A DNA stretch of 64,000 bases from Narthecium ossifragum (GCA_963920575.1 OY986974.1:22489042-22553041), one strand, 5' to 3'; shown: positions 46,325 through 57,133, numbered from the stretch's first letter. Made by a program: numbers and translations. Notes: generated by a model from the sequence alone, not told the origin.

Positions 46325-47423
46325 TGTTGGATTTAAGGGTTTAAGAAGGCCCAAAACTCCTAGGGTGAAGGAGTGGGCTAAGCCTTATAAATAGATGTTG
46401 AATCAAATGGGCCTGCTAAAGCCCAGTTAAAGAAGAGAGCCTATGAAGCCCATATGAGTGTGTAAATGTTTAGTCCCACATTACTTGGGACAAGAACATT
46501 TCTCTAGTTTATATAGAGCCTTGAGCATCTATAGTTTGAATGTGAATGAGAACTAGAGAGAGGCACACACATGTGCACGCGCGTGTGCCACCGACCGTCG
46601 CCCGTCGGCCGGCCGCCGGACCGGTGCCGGCGACGGTGACGTGTGCGTCCATGTGAGCGTCACGTGAACGCCATGCGTGCATTTTTGCTTACATGGCAGG
46701 TGACTGTTCATCTTCCTGAACAGTCACAATTGGGCTGAGCCACATTAAGTGAGCCATCAATTCACCAGAAATGGGCTGAGTCAGTTATGACTCTTGGTCT
46801 CCCCATGATATTTATGACTGGGCAGTTATGGATGTGGTGGCAGCCCATGTTCTCTTGGGTGACTGTTACTGATGACGTGGCGCCTGTTCAGCTCCCCACT
46901 AAGTAGCAGTTACTGGTGATGTGGCAGAGTGGCAGCCAATGAATGGGCAGTTGCTGATGACGTGGCGCTGACGTGGCGAATCTCTTCACCTCCCCACTAA
47001 ATGGCTGATCAACTAGCCTAGCTAGCCTATAAATAGGACCCCATACCAGCCATTCTAAGCTTGCTCATGCATATACTACTCACCACACCACTTGCATAAT
47101 AGAGGGTCCTGATTGAGAGTATCGTACCATCTTGGAGCTCGAAGGGCGATCGGACGGCCGGCTTTCCCTCCAATCGCGGTGGATCGTTGTACCCTGAGAG
47201 CTTTTTGCCTGAAGAACCAGAAGCAAGGGTGGTGGGCAAAATATAGCTTAAGAGGACAGTGTGGCACACTGGCCTCGATCAAGCTGTTCTTTTGCATCTT
47301 CTTCTTCCTACTTCTCCTATTCGGATCAGTGGTAAGAATCAGTTCTTGTATTCATTTATCTTACTTGTAAATGATCCTCGCTACTTAAGAGAAAAGCAAG
47401 GATCCTAATTCTTATTTCCAACA
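46325..47423 (+). mobile_element. 3' LTR of the copia element
   Basis: It runs from TGTTGGATTT to TTTCCAACA, 1099 bp, with short inverted ends TGTTGGA/TCCAACA. It contains a GC-rich zone (46580-46680), TGACGTGG motifs at 46873, 46958 and 46969, and TATA boxes near 46508 and 47027. The related LTR starts at 32453. Confidence 0.88.
47027..47035 (+). promoter_or_regulatory. TATA box in the copia LTR
   Basis: CTATAAATA is conserved in the other copy near 33146. It lies 50-150 bp downstream of the TGACGTGG motifs and is the best core promoter candidate. Confidence 0.65.
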
Positions 47424-47573
47424 CGCGGGACCTCCATAAAGGCAATGGCTGGTTCAAATCAAAGAATACCTTGCTATCATACTTCTTTGACAACTTAATG
47501 GCTCTAAAGAGGACCGGATGCATTTCGGGAGACGAGAACTTCTGAATTGAAATGGAAAATCCTTGCATGCATA
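47424..47573 (-). pseudogene. FLN2: FLN2-like second exon, start
   Basis: In reverse it matches 61407-61550: ARIFHFNSEVL in one frame, then PEMHPVLFRAIKLSKKYDSKVFFDLN in the next. The shift is a 2-base loss in the GTTCTC/TCTCC region near 47533, shared with the copy at 61503. The copia LTR cuts it on the left; the other half lies at 42907-42985. Confidence 0.8.
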
Positions 47574-47793
47574 AGCTGAACTAAACGGGTACAGACTTGA
47601 TCACAATTATAAGCTGGGACAAACTTGGACGTCATGCTTATTTGTTTTTACTTGTTAGTCCTAGAGCACGGGCCAATCTCGATTTTCACTAGTCCTACAC
47701 TAACCAATTAGTGTCGTTAATACAAAAATACCAATGGTGATAAAAGAATTTCCACTGTTACTTGAGAGGGTCAATCGAGTATATCGATATTAC
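47574..47793 (-). repeat. Copy of the FLN2 upstream region
   Basis: It matches 25434-25655 and 49036-49260 (GAACTAAACGGGT, CTTGATCA.AATTATAA, GTCCTACACTAACCAATTAG). A second-exon fragment is joined directly to it at 47573, so it is a rearranged piece. Confidence 0.75.
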
Positions 47794-48003
47794 CATTATT
47801 ACGACAAATAGTCAAGTACATCATCATTCGATGTGCCATATTAATAATCTGATGGTCACTCATGCCATCTATGTTCCATTCATAGATGTTTTTACCAGAA
47901 TAATCTTGTTGTAGAAAAGTATCGTTCTCTTCAAATAAAAGATCCATAGGAGATGATCTTTTGTAATAGAATTTTTCAAGATTACGAGGTCTATGCTCGA
48001 TTT
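47794..48003 (-). pseudogene. Unassigned coding fragment, possibly a plant retroelement polyprotein domain
   Basis: In reverse about 70 codons are open without an ATG: RPRNLEKFYYKR, a short linker, then IYEWNIDGMSDHQIINMAHR. The YEWNIDG pattern resembles a domain of uncharacterised plant retroelement or pararetrovirus-like polyproteins, from memory only. It is joined directly to the FLN2 first exon after KTA. A shorter copy with the same join is at 24264-24404; differences between them include silent changes. Confidence 0.4.
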
Positions 48004-49376
48004 TATTAACAGTTTAAAACTGTTTTTCTGTACGAAGCTGTAGTCTTTACAATAGGATCAATCTTGACGGCTCGAGTCTGGACTTTCTCCACATTCATAT
48101 TATACACCATATCGTTCCCATAGTCATCATCCCCAAACTTGCCCATGAAAGCCGCACGGCCACCGAGCCGAACATGGGAGATCGCCACATTGGATGGGGG
48201 CCGCCCGGTGCCCGCACGAACTCTGGCGGGCTCCACTGGAGCTGCTTCCAAGTTGAGTACTGATCCGGATGCATTTGGCGCCCCGCGACGCGGACGGTCG
48301 GGATGAACTCCTTTTGCGCCGCACCAAAGCAGCAGATCAACGGCGGGGACTCGAATGGGAAATCCATCCCATCATCGAACTTCTCATCGTCCTCCTCCCC
48401 CTCCTCCTCTATATTTAGGGTTGCTTTTGCTTCGATTGGTTTAGGATGTTTCTCTTCTGCCGATTTTACTTTCTGGGTTCGCCTTGGTTTCTTCTCGGAG
48501 GGGGGGATGGAGCTCGTTGAGGCCTTCTTTCCGCCCCGACGAGTGGGGTTGGGTGATGCTGGTGGAGCACCGTTCGCATCATCAATGGAGGCGCTACAAC
48601 TCTGCATACGAACTGGTCTAAGGCACTCATGAAATCTCGAGCTAGCATGGCTACTTCGCCATTCACGAGGACCGGAAGCGCCTAGAGCTCGAAGGCACGG
48701 GATGGGAAATGGGACGGAGGCCATTGCGGCGAACTATGGCTGTTTCATCTCCTCCCCTTTCAACACCACGCCTCCATTGTCACTGGTTTATCCGGTCTAT
48801 TTTCGTGCTGGTCAAGCGGGACTCGCTGGGTAGGATGGGCCTCAAAGCCCACTTAGTTGCCCATGTGCGGATCCAATCCATCAACATAAGTAGATCCATT
48901 GCTTCTCTGAGATATAAACTAGCGACAGTGCATTGTATGATCAAGAATACCACTATCAGTACCCTTCAACAACACGTGATCATGGACTCATGTCCGAAAA
49001 TCCAGTCCACCCCAGCCCATAATTTAGCCAATGAGTCGAACTAAACGGGTGTAGACTTGATCAAAATTATAAGAAGGCCAGACCGAGCCGAACATGGCCA
49101 TGATTTTTATTTGTTTTTACTTATTAGTCCTTGAGCACGGGCCAATCTCGATTTTCACTAGTCCTACACTAACCAATTAGTGTCATAAATACAAAAATAG
49201 CAATGGTGATAAAAGAATTTCCACTGTTACTTGAGAGGGTCAATCGAGTATAGTGAGTCGAGTTTTTAGACTTGCAATTATGTTAGGATTCGAGCCTGTT
49301 TCCAGCCTGGTATTATCGTGAATCGTTTTGATAAAAATCCTCTCCTTTTTTTGTGTATAGAAACATGATGCATATT
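47867..49376 (-). repeat. Segmental duplication, copy 2 (other copy 24264-25770)
   Basis: Same content and order as 24264-25770: unknown coding fragment, FLN2 first exon, upstream region. It runs on past CATATT at 49376 into unique sequence, where copy 1 is cut by the Athila LTR. Confidence 0.88.
48006..48724 (-). pseudogene. FLN2: FLN2-like first exon, pseudogene copy b
   Basis: It starts MASVPFPIPCLRALG with a likely plastid transit peptide, and stays in frame through the Lys-rich linker, acidic run (EEEGEEDDEKFDDGM), DFPFESPPLICCFGAAQKEF and YSTWKQLQWSPPEFVRAPGG. There a missing C in a C run near 48196-48200 shifts the frame; PSNVAISHVRLGG and VQTRAVKIDP continue in the next frame. The exon then breaks off at the fusion near 48006. 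The same C loss is in copy a. No intact FLN2 gene is present in the window. Confidence 0.85.
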
Positions 49377-49766
49377 TTGACACCGAATCTTATAATTTCA
49401 CTTTTTTTTATCAGAAAAAAATAATGAAACATCTCAATAACAGTCTTAAAAACAAAATAAAAAAAACAAAATAAATAATTGAACGCGAATAGACTAGCAT
49501 TTTGGTCACTACCACACTATCGGCGTAATCCAATAACAGTGATAGCTTGTAACAAGATTACAATTGCTATTAAACGCCCCAAATTGATTTACAATGGACC
49601 AGACGACCAGTAACCAGAAACAGCAACAAGACAACAGGTCAAACAACTCTCTCAAAACGGAAACACCACTAGACCCATTACCAGAGCATTTGTTCGACAC
49701 ACTCAAAACGCTCGTTAGTTAACACTTAAATCATACGAGAGTAAAGCCAGAGACCATTGTGGTGAT
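49377..49766 (-). other. 3' flank of the small heat-shock gene
   Basis: AT-rich, no gene. It presumably includes the 3' UTR of the minus-strand sHSP. The transcript end cannot be placed from sequence alone. Confidence 0.5.
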
Positions 49767-50220
49767 CTAACTAGAGATCTGGATGGACTTGACCTCAGGC
49801 TTCTTGATCTCCTTGGGCACGGTGACGGTGAGCACTCCATTCTCCATCCCGGCCTTCACTTGATCCACCTTGGCGTTGTCCGGCAGGCGGAAACTCCGGA
49901 GGAACTCCCCGCTGCTCCTCTCCACGCGGTGCCACTTGTCGTTCTTCTCCTCCTGCTCCTTGCTACGCTCGCCGCTGATCTTGAGGACCCTGCCGTCCTC
50001 GACCTCGACCTTGACCTCCTCCTTCTTCACCCCAGGGAGGTCCGCCTTGAAGACGTGGGCCTCCGGGGTCTCCTTCCTGTCGATGCGGGTGTTGGCGAAG
50101 GCCGAGGTCTCGGCGGCGAAGGTGGGGCGGGACTCGGTGCGGGATCGGAAGGCGTCGACGGGGAAGCCCTGGATCCCAGACATCGAGGGAGAAGGGGTCG
50201 AAGACGTTGATGATCGACAT
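49767..50220 (-). pseudogene. Class I cytosolic small heat-shock protein, N-terminal frameshift
   Basis: Class I sHSPs form cytosolic oligomers that hold unfolding proteins for refolding. From the ATG at 50220 the frame reads [17 protein letters not shown], the conserved N-terminal arm, then shifts; the next frame continues [12 protein letters not shown] and runs without a stop through the alpha-crystallin domain: [77 protein letters not shown]. The break is best explained by a 4-base loss in the codons for DPFQG. An internal ATG at 50183 opens the second frame and would give 138 residues lacking the arm. A heat-shock element and TATA-like box lie upstream. It is a pseudogene or a shortened gene; expression would decide. 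Confidence 0.8.
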
Positions 50221-50312
50221 CGTTGATTCGAAGATGAAAAGAAACAAAGGGGATTTTGGTGGATTAAGCTAGCAGGTGTTCTTCTTGCAGAGAAGAGGCG
50301 AGGGCGAGGTGC

Positions 50313-50320
50313 TATTTAGA
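50313..50320 (-). promoter_or_regulatory. TATA-like box of the sHSP gene
   Basis: In reverse TCTAAATA lies about 93 bases upstream of the ATG at 50220 and just downstream of the heat-shock element, a typical spacing. Confidence 0.5.
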
Positions 50321-50373
50321 GGGAAATGGCGGTGTCCTCTATAGGCTTCTGGAGGCATCCAAAGCACCGACCT

Positions 50374-50391
50374 TTCTTGGAGATTCTAGAA
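50374..50391 (-). promoter_or_regulatory. Heat-shock element of the sHSP gene
   Basis: Forward TTCTTGGAGATTCTAGAA gives four alternating TTC/GAA-type units five bases apart (one is GGA). Heat-shock factor trimers bind such arrays. It lies about 60 bases upstream of the TATA-like box. Confidence 0.7.
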
Positions 50392-50416
50392 AGGAAGCCT
50401 TAGGACTCAGGAGAGT

Positions 50417-50715
50417 TTTACATTCTTCTTTCTGGCGGATTCATAGGGCCCCAATCATAACCTGCATCGATTTAGACCCGCCTTAAGCATTGACTGAAAC
50501 AGGCCGACATTGCTAGGCCCTGCTAACGTGTAGAAAATAGAAATAATATAGTACGGGCCAGCTTTTAAACAAAGCCTCTAGTAAGTTCCAGAGACTTCTT
50601 TCTGGCGGATGGATCTGTAAGGCCCAACCTAAAGCCGGCCCTCGGCTCTAACACGCCGACGTTTCTAGGGCCTGTCAACGTTCAGTATCAGTAAGGGCCT
50701 GCTTTTAGAGGGTTC
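50417..50715. repeat. Diverged direct duplication upstream of the sHSP gene
   Basis: CTTCTTTCTGGCGGAT at about 50425 recurs at about 50596, followed in both by GGCCCAA-like sequence and GCCGAC(A/G)TT..CTAGG. The units are ~170 bp apart and considerably diverged. Confidence 0.6.
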
Positions 50716-51119
50716 CAAAACAATAATAACGTCGATCGCAATGTTAAGATTTTCATAAATCAATTCCGGCCTATTTTAAACGTAAAATCGAATAACAAAA
50801 ATTCTAATGATATACGTAAAATCGAACCATACACTTGCTAGTATACTGATAGCTATTTTTACAATGAAATTAAATTATATGTTCTGTGTTGTGATTTGTT
50901 GGATCACTACCCTGGAAACATTATTCTTAGTGATAATATTTCTATTTTAACTCATCATAATTATTCACGACAGATTACAAATTTCTATTTTCTAGCATCT
51001 CAGCCCCATTCTGTCCCTCCAAAGTTCCAAATTTCTTTATAACATTCGTTTTCTAGCTTTTCAGTCAAATGTCTTAAAAGCTTTATTTCCTTTAATACTT
51101 CCATGACTGAATTTTCCTC
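50716..51119. other. AT-rich intergenic sequence
   Basis: Nothing recognised on either strand. Confidence 0.5.
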
Positions 51120-52090
51120 ATATCTTAGGGTTTCTCTTAGTTTCTTTTCCACAAATTAGGTTAGATCTTTGATGGAAGATCCATGGGTGGAGTGTGGCGA
51201 CAACCTTCATCGACGGATCTCCTTCCAAAGATTAGTAACTAAACCTTATCCTAGGGATTTCTATGATGTAATAAGGATCTTTCTAGGGTTTTCTTATGGA
51301 TTTGAGCATGTAAACATAATTTAATGGTTTGAATGGATGATTCTTATTCTATTTACATCTATTGGTGTAATTTTATTATTAGTGAATGAATGATTTGTTC
51401 TTTTATGCCATAAATCTAGGTCTTGAGCATGTTAGGACTTGAGATTAGAGATTCTCATCAAAACATCCATGCTAAAACCATGGATGTTAGGATTTCCTTC
51501 TCGAGATTAAGGGTTTTGTAATGCTAGAAATATTATGACCACATCTTAATTCGTTATTCATCTTAATTCAAGATTAGGGATTTCGTACGTGCCAGAACCA
51601 CGACGCTAGTGCCAAAACCACTAGGGTAACTTCTAATCCTTGATACATTCTATTTGGCGATCTCAAGGTGCTACAACCATCTTGATTATTTACCAATAAC
51701 CATTCTTTGATGATATCATTGCCGAGCGGTAGGGGTTCTAGCCATTCACCTATCGACTAGTTAAAACCATTAATGCTTAATTGAATTGATCTTATCCTAG
51801 GAAGACCTAGTTAGTTATTTATCACGGATTAGAAATCTCCTGGCCATTTATCTTATTATTATTCAGTTTAGTTTAATATTAGTTAAGAGTAGTTTAAACC
51901 CAAAAATCATTTCCTTTATCAATCTTTTGATTTAGGACTATACAAGGTTATTAGACTTAACACTTCTTTTCCCTGTGGACCGACTCGGACTCATTGCTAT
52001 CTACCCATAAAGTAGTTAGTTAGTGATTCGGATTATAAATTTCTAATTGTGGCGTTCTTGTTAAGACCATGACACTTTTCAATGAGAAAC
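51120..52090 (+). mobile_element. Old Athila-type LTR remnant
   Basis: The end matches the Athila E LTR in reverse: CCCTGTGGACCGACTCGGAC at about 51981, ATAAATTTCTAATTG, and GACACTTTTCA at about 52070. Weaker resemblance continues left (AGTGCCAAAACC at 51610). No GATCGATC pair is seen, so it is old or a different subfamily. Confidence 0.6.
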
Positions 52091-52462
52091 TAGTAAACAA
52101 AATAATTAGCAAAGGCAATTATTAAGCATTAGTTAGTCTATTAAGTAGAATAAAGGAAGTTATAAATTCATCAAACGATATAAATCAGTATATCAATTTA
52201 GATTTAGACAACTAATAGAAAAGAAGAACTTTGTAATGTTTTCCTTTACTTGGTGCATAAAGAGCCCTGCCAGTGACTAGATTGCGCATTATCGTAGCAC
52301 CTAGGGATGTTTGTGTACTTACCACCAAGACACCAAGACTTCTGATTTACAAGGTTGCCATTGCAAGAGAGTTGGGTTCAAGAATCAAAGAAAGCATAAA
52401 AATTCTTCAAAAAACTTAACAAGCTGTTGCAAACAACCCGAATAGTTCTAGTCAGTAATTTC
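52091..52462. other. Unassigned sequence left of the copia element
   Basis: No coding or repeat signature recognised. Confidence 0.5.
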
Positions 52463-53003
52463 TGTTAAAAATTAGTGCTAAACTTGCTCTTAAGATGCTA
52501 TGTTATCTAATAGATTTCATAACTTATTAGGGGCATTTTGGGAATAGTATGTTATGTTATATGTAATGGTATGCTAGAGGGTTTAAGTGAGTGATGAGAA
52601 GTTTGCTCTTGGGTAAGAGACTTCTCTATTTTGCCTCTAGGTTGTTTCTTCTTATTTTTGGTGTCAAGAGCAAGGGAAGGGAAGAGGGAGTAGTTCAAGC
52701 TTGTTTGAGATCTTCTAGGAAAGAGATGGGTGGCCTCTCTTCCTACCCTCTTCATCTCTTGTAAACTTTCATGGGGTATTAATTGAAGAGCTTATTAGTT
52801 GGTTCTTAAAATTGGTGTTTTCCTTTATCAACTCTTGGTGAATCTATGCATTGAAGTTGCTTGGATATCTCTTTGTGAGTTTGGTATTCTCCGTTCTTGT
52901 TTCTAGTTGGCGGTGTGCGATCCTTGGCGTGTATGAGACCTTGGGTTTCTACACTTGGAGAATAGGAGGTGCTCGGTGAAAGAGGCCGCTGGATTTCTCT
53001 ACA
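52463..53003 (+). mobile_element. 5' LTR of the copia element
   Basis: It runs from TGTTAAAAATTAG to TTTCTCTACA and is followed at once by the primer site. Confidence 0.88.
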
Positions 53004-53015
53004 TGGTATCAGAGC
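53004..53015 (+). promoter_or_regulatory. Primer binding site, initiator tRNA-Met type
   Basis: TGGTATCAGAGC directly after the 5' LTR. Confidence 0.88.
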
Positions 53016-53114
53016 TACAAGGGTTCTTTCTAGTGGGTTGAGATCCTACATCATTGAGAAGCAAGGGGGAGGTGTTCCAAGTTTTGCACACAAGGTGTTT
53101 GTTGTTAGTTCTCT

Positions 53115-53996
53115 ATGATGGATGCAAGTGGAGGTTTCAACCATCTTGGGATTGTGAGGATCAGAAGTTCTAACTATCAAATATGGAAGTCATGCATGGA
53201 GGCATACCTTCAAGGGCAAGAGTTATAAGAGACGATGAATGGCTATGACACCCAAATGCCGACATCGGACAATGAAGAAGATGACCTTGAAGAGAGAAGA
53301 AGAAGATGGCTTGCTAGAAGCGGCAAGGCGATGTTTGTATTGAGGCCATCTATCCATCGAGATTTGTTTAAGCATATTAGAGAGGCCAAGATCCCAAAGA
53401 AAGTTTGGGATATTTTTGAGAAGTTGTTCACAAAGAAGAAGAGAGATTGCCGGGTGAAGCTCAAAGAAGGTTTTGTTGGCTCTAAGGAATCGGATAAGAA
53501 GCAAGAGAAAGATTGGGGCTCTTGTTTTGTGTCGGATGGTACCTTAGAAAGTCGCCCTTCAAGTATTCGAGCTTTGGCAAGTATCAACTATGAAGATGAT
53601 TGGATAGTAGATTCGGGTTGCTCTCATCATTTGACCGGTGACAAGTCAAAGTTTCATGAGTTTGTGCATTATGGTGGAAATGATGCAATTGTCACGGCGG
53701 AAAACACGGTTCATCCAGTGGTGAATGAAGGTGTTGTAAAGATGGATGACGGAGTCACTTTGAAGAGCGTCTTTCATGTGCCGGGTATGACTAAAAACCT
53801 TGTCTCCGTTTCACAAGTAGCGGATGTCGGAAATTATATCTTGTTTGGGCCTCATGATGTGAAGATCATGCGGAATGTTAGAAGCTTGGATGCCGATGTT
53901 GTTCATAGTGGAAAGCGAGTAAAGTCACTTTATATGCTATCGGCCGGTTCCTCTTATGTTGAGAAGACTAGCAAGAATGATAGTGCTAGTTTATGA
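53115..53996 (+). pseudogene. Copia gag-protease, internally deleted
   Basis: It starts MMDASGGFNHLGIVRIRSSN with NYQIWKSCMEAYLQ, the copia gag N-terminus. A TAA at 53226-53228 is followed in the same frame by ETMNGYDTQMP. The gag stretch ending WDIFEKLFTKKK jumps directly to RDCRVKLKEG, the end of the zinc knuckle, so most of gag is deleted. The protease follows with the active-site motif WIVDSGCSHHLTGD and HVPGMTKNLVSVSQ. The frame closes at TGA where TGG of WHARLAH is expected. Confidence 0.82.
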
Positions 53997-54754
53997 CATG
54001 CAAGACTAGCACATGTAGGTCTTGAAAAAATGAAGCATATCTTCTCAAAGAAGTTGGTTAATGGCATACCCAACATTGATGAAGTCAAGGTGGGTAGTCT
54101 ATGTGAAGGTTGTCAACTTGGAAAATTTCATAGCCTACCATTTGAAGATTCTAAGTCAAGATGCTAGAAGCCAGTTGATCTCATTCAATCCGATCTCTTA
54201 ATGTCAAGGAGTGCTCTAAGTCTTTTCGGATATGATTATATGATTTTCTTTGTTGATGATTATCAAGGTTTTCTTGGGTGTACTTTCTTAAAGAAAAGTC
54301 CGAAGCTTTCTCTAAGTTCAAACTTTTCAAAGAGAAGGTGGAAGGAGAATGTAGAAGAAAAGTCAAGTGCTTGCGAAGTGATGGAGGTGGTGAGTACATC
54401 TTAAAGGAGTTTGAAAATTTTTGTAGACAATATGGGATCCGGAGGCAAATGATTTGTGCTCATACTTCACAACAAAATGGCGTTGTGGAGCGCAAGTTGC
54501 GGCATCTTTCCGAAGCATGCCGGTGTTGGCTTTATTCCAAGAACTTGCTGAAGGAGTTATGGGCGAAGGCTATGATGTGCGCATCTCATGTCATCAACCG
54601 AATGCCATTGGGCTCATGTGGTATGAAATCTCCTTTTGAGTTGCTATATAAGTTGAAGCCTTCTATTAGCTATTTTCATGTATTTGGTCCTATTTGTTAT
54701 GTTCATATGCTGGATGCAAAGAGAACCAAGTTTGATGCAAAGGCGGAGACGTGT
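53997..54754 (+). pseudogene. Copia integrase, N-terminal and core part, frameshifted
   Basis: HARLAHVGLEKMKHIFSKK with LCEGCQLGKFHSLPF is the zinc-binding gag-pre-integrase region. A stop after KSRC and a frameshift around 54275-54290 break the core. The second frame reads CLRSDGGGEYILKEFENFCR, HTSQQNGVVERKLRHLSEA and WAKAMMCASHVINRMP. Core motifs are recognisable. It continues after the solo LTR as VFIGYDLHKKG. Confidence 0.82.
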
Positions 54755-57128
54755 TGTGAGGACCTGCCCCTCTACTCCTGTGGCTCATTGTAGACCGCAA
54801 GGGCAATTTGGTAAATTGCGCCTTATTGGTTTGTTTCACACCCGCGTGTGCACACATTGGCCTTGTCTGTGTTCGTGTTTGTTTAGAATGGCTAGGTGGA
54901 CCCGAGATCGGAAGATCTGAGCTTGGGCTTGTGTTTTAGCCTAAGTTTGTCTTTCTGAGTAAAGGAGATCGATCTGGATGGCTATGGAGATCGATCTCGA
55001 TTGCAAGGAGATCGATCTCACATGCCTTGGAGATCGATCATGCTCGAGTCGGTGGGTTTTCTCTTTCGCGAGGACGGCCGTCGGCCGTCGCTCTCCCCTG
55101 TCAGGGAGGGAAGACTTCCCCTCCCTTTCCCCCAGCTTTCCCCGCTTTCCCGGCTTTCCCCAGGCTTTCCCCTCCTTTTCTTCCCCTCCTCCTTCCTCCT
55201 TCTCTTCTCTTCTTCTTCCTCCTTTCTCTTCTTTCCCGCGGTGCTCTGTTTCTTCCCTTCTCCGCCGGCGAGCTTCTTTCTCTCCGTTCTCCCTCCTCCG
55301 GCCACCAAATTGGGTGTTCTTTGGCTCGTTGGATCCGTGACAACGAGAGGAAGGCTCTTGGTGTGGTTTGGCAGCTTGTTTGCTATCAAATCGCGGGGAA
55401 TCAGCCGAGGAAAGCGCAGCTAGGTAGGGTTATACCTACTGTGTTCTTTTCGGGTTTTCTTGAGATCTAGCCGTTGGATCTTGTTGATCCTTGCTTTGTT
55501 GGATTCCTTATGCCTTACAGAATACCTGATTTAAGTTTCATGTTAATCAGTTGAGATTTGAGTAGGTTTTATGCAAGATTAGTCTCGGATTTCTGGTTTT
55601 CTGCTGTTCTTGAGAAACAGCCGGCTTGCGGCGAGTTTTTCGGCCGGGGAGTACATGATCATGGCTTTTCATAAACATAAGAGTTGTAGCTCTACTCTTT
55701 AGCTTTCCATTCCATCTTTTTTCGTATTTTTCTCATTTATGTACGATTTGTTATGAAATGTTTGCTGAAGGGCTGCGTTGCAGCAATTAATGGGTAAGTT
55801 AGTTTGATTAACGATTTTGATTAGCGTTTTCCCGTTAATCCAACCGTTGGATGATTATGATTTTTGGATATCATGATCCTGGCTTATACACCTACTGGTG
55901 GCTAAGTTGGATCTTGAATCAAATGTCGTTTGGACGTCTGATCGACGGGATCAATTAGCCCTAAGTAGTGGTTTTGGGTGTTTGAATATAATATTATATT
56001 TCGGAATATTATATTATATTATGTACTGTTCATCAATCGTTTTCGGGGTTGCTTCCCGTTGCAGGAGTCCGCGGTTGACGGTCGCGGTACCGTCGTAATG
56101 CCGGGACCCGCTGCGGATCGGCTGGCAGCGGTTGGTGGTACCGCTGCAGCGATCCAGTAGACTTATATGATGCTTGACATACTGTTGCGTGCCTTTCCTA
56201 TTATCTGTGTATGTCATAGCATGCATTGTTGATTGTGCATTAGTTGCATTGCTTAGGGCGTGGGTGATCCTTGGGTCACCGTCTCGAGGCTGGAAGCTCG
56301 GACTTAGCCCTTGGACCGGGGTTGGGTAGTTTGGACCCGGTTTGAATGGTGGTGTCCAGTCGATTCGATGATAGGCTTAGATGACTGGTACACTGTTGCT
56401 TGATGATTGTAGAGGTCGTGTCGGCCTCAAGTCAGGTGTCGAGGATGCCACCGGTGACGGGTCTTATTCTTTGGGCAGTGTTCGTTCCTGCCAGTAGGGG
56501 CATCAGTATGGGCCCATGGCGAGTTGGGTGACCACAGCTGGAACCCTGCGACACTAGGCGTATTCAGGATAGGCCCAGTTCGTTGGGGTTACCATGGTTG
56601 GATATGCCTAGAGATCACCGGTGAATGGTAATGGGACCATTGTAGCTCACTCGAGTCTGGCATGAGGGCGACACTGTTGTGTTTCCCTCTTCCTTCTGTG
56701 TGGCGTAGTGTAGATCCCTACTGAGCTTAGTGCTCACACCTACCCGGGCTGCGTTTTGCAGGTGCAGGCGTCAGTTCCTCTTCTGTGGCCCCTACCGGGC
56801 AGTTGGTCGGCGATGCGGCGGCGCCTGGTGGACTTTGAGAGGTGGTGATCGTTTACTGCTTTTACCCTTATGTTAGTTAGTCTCCTACGGGAGTGATGTT
56901 GTATTTGGATCTTCCCCTCTCCGAGGATTTGTATATATTAACACTTGAGTTTTTAATCTGAGGTTCGAGGTTTTGCTATTTTAATATTGCGTTAATTGAG
57001 GGTGTTTTGGTGAACTGTTAGGGAGGCCAATAGGTTAGAGGGAACCCTCGCCGTTCTTTTTCGGCGTTGGTTAGGTTCCGGTTCGCGTCGCCCGGCCCGG
57101 TTGGGCTTTCGCGGGTCGGGGCGCGACA
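54755..57128 (+). mobile_element. Solo LTR, family C, copy C3, in copia integrase
   Basis: It runs from TGTGAGGACC to GGGGCGCGACA (2374 bp, the same length as C2) with perfect target duplication CGTGT at 54750-54754 and 57129-57133. Removing it and one duplication restores the copia frame (AETC then VFIGYD). It has GATCGATC sites at 54967, 54989, 55010 and 55032. Confidence 0.95.
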
Positions 57129-57133
57129 CGTGT

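Larger units (their letters stand above)
42986..47423 (+). mobile_element. Ty1/copia element, 5' truncated, with 3' LTR
   Basis: Order: partial gag-pre-integrase, integrase, reverse transcriptase, RNase H, 3' UTR, purine tract, LTR 46325-47423. The 5' LTR, gag and protease are missing. FLN2 second-exon sequence on the left (to 42985) and right (from 47424) is nearly continuous once the element is removed. Confidence 0.88.

Noticed and set aside
49860..50226. Plus-strand frames over the sHSP gene
   Set aside because: Antisense shadows of the GC-rich crystallin domain.
9882..53015. TGGTATCAGAGC as parts of tRNA genes
   Set aside because: They are primer binding sites next to LTR ends; no cloverleaf surrounds them.
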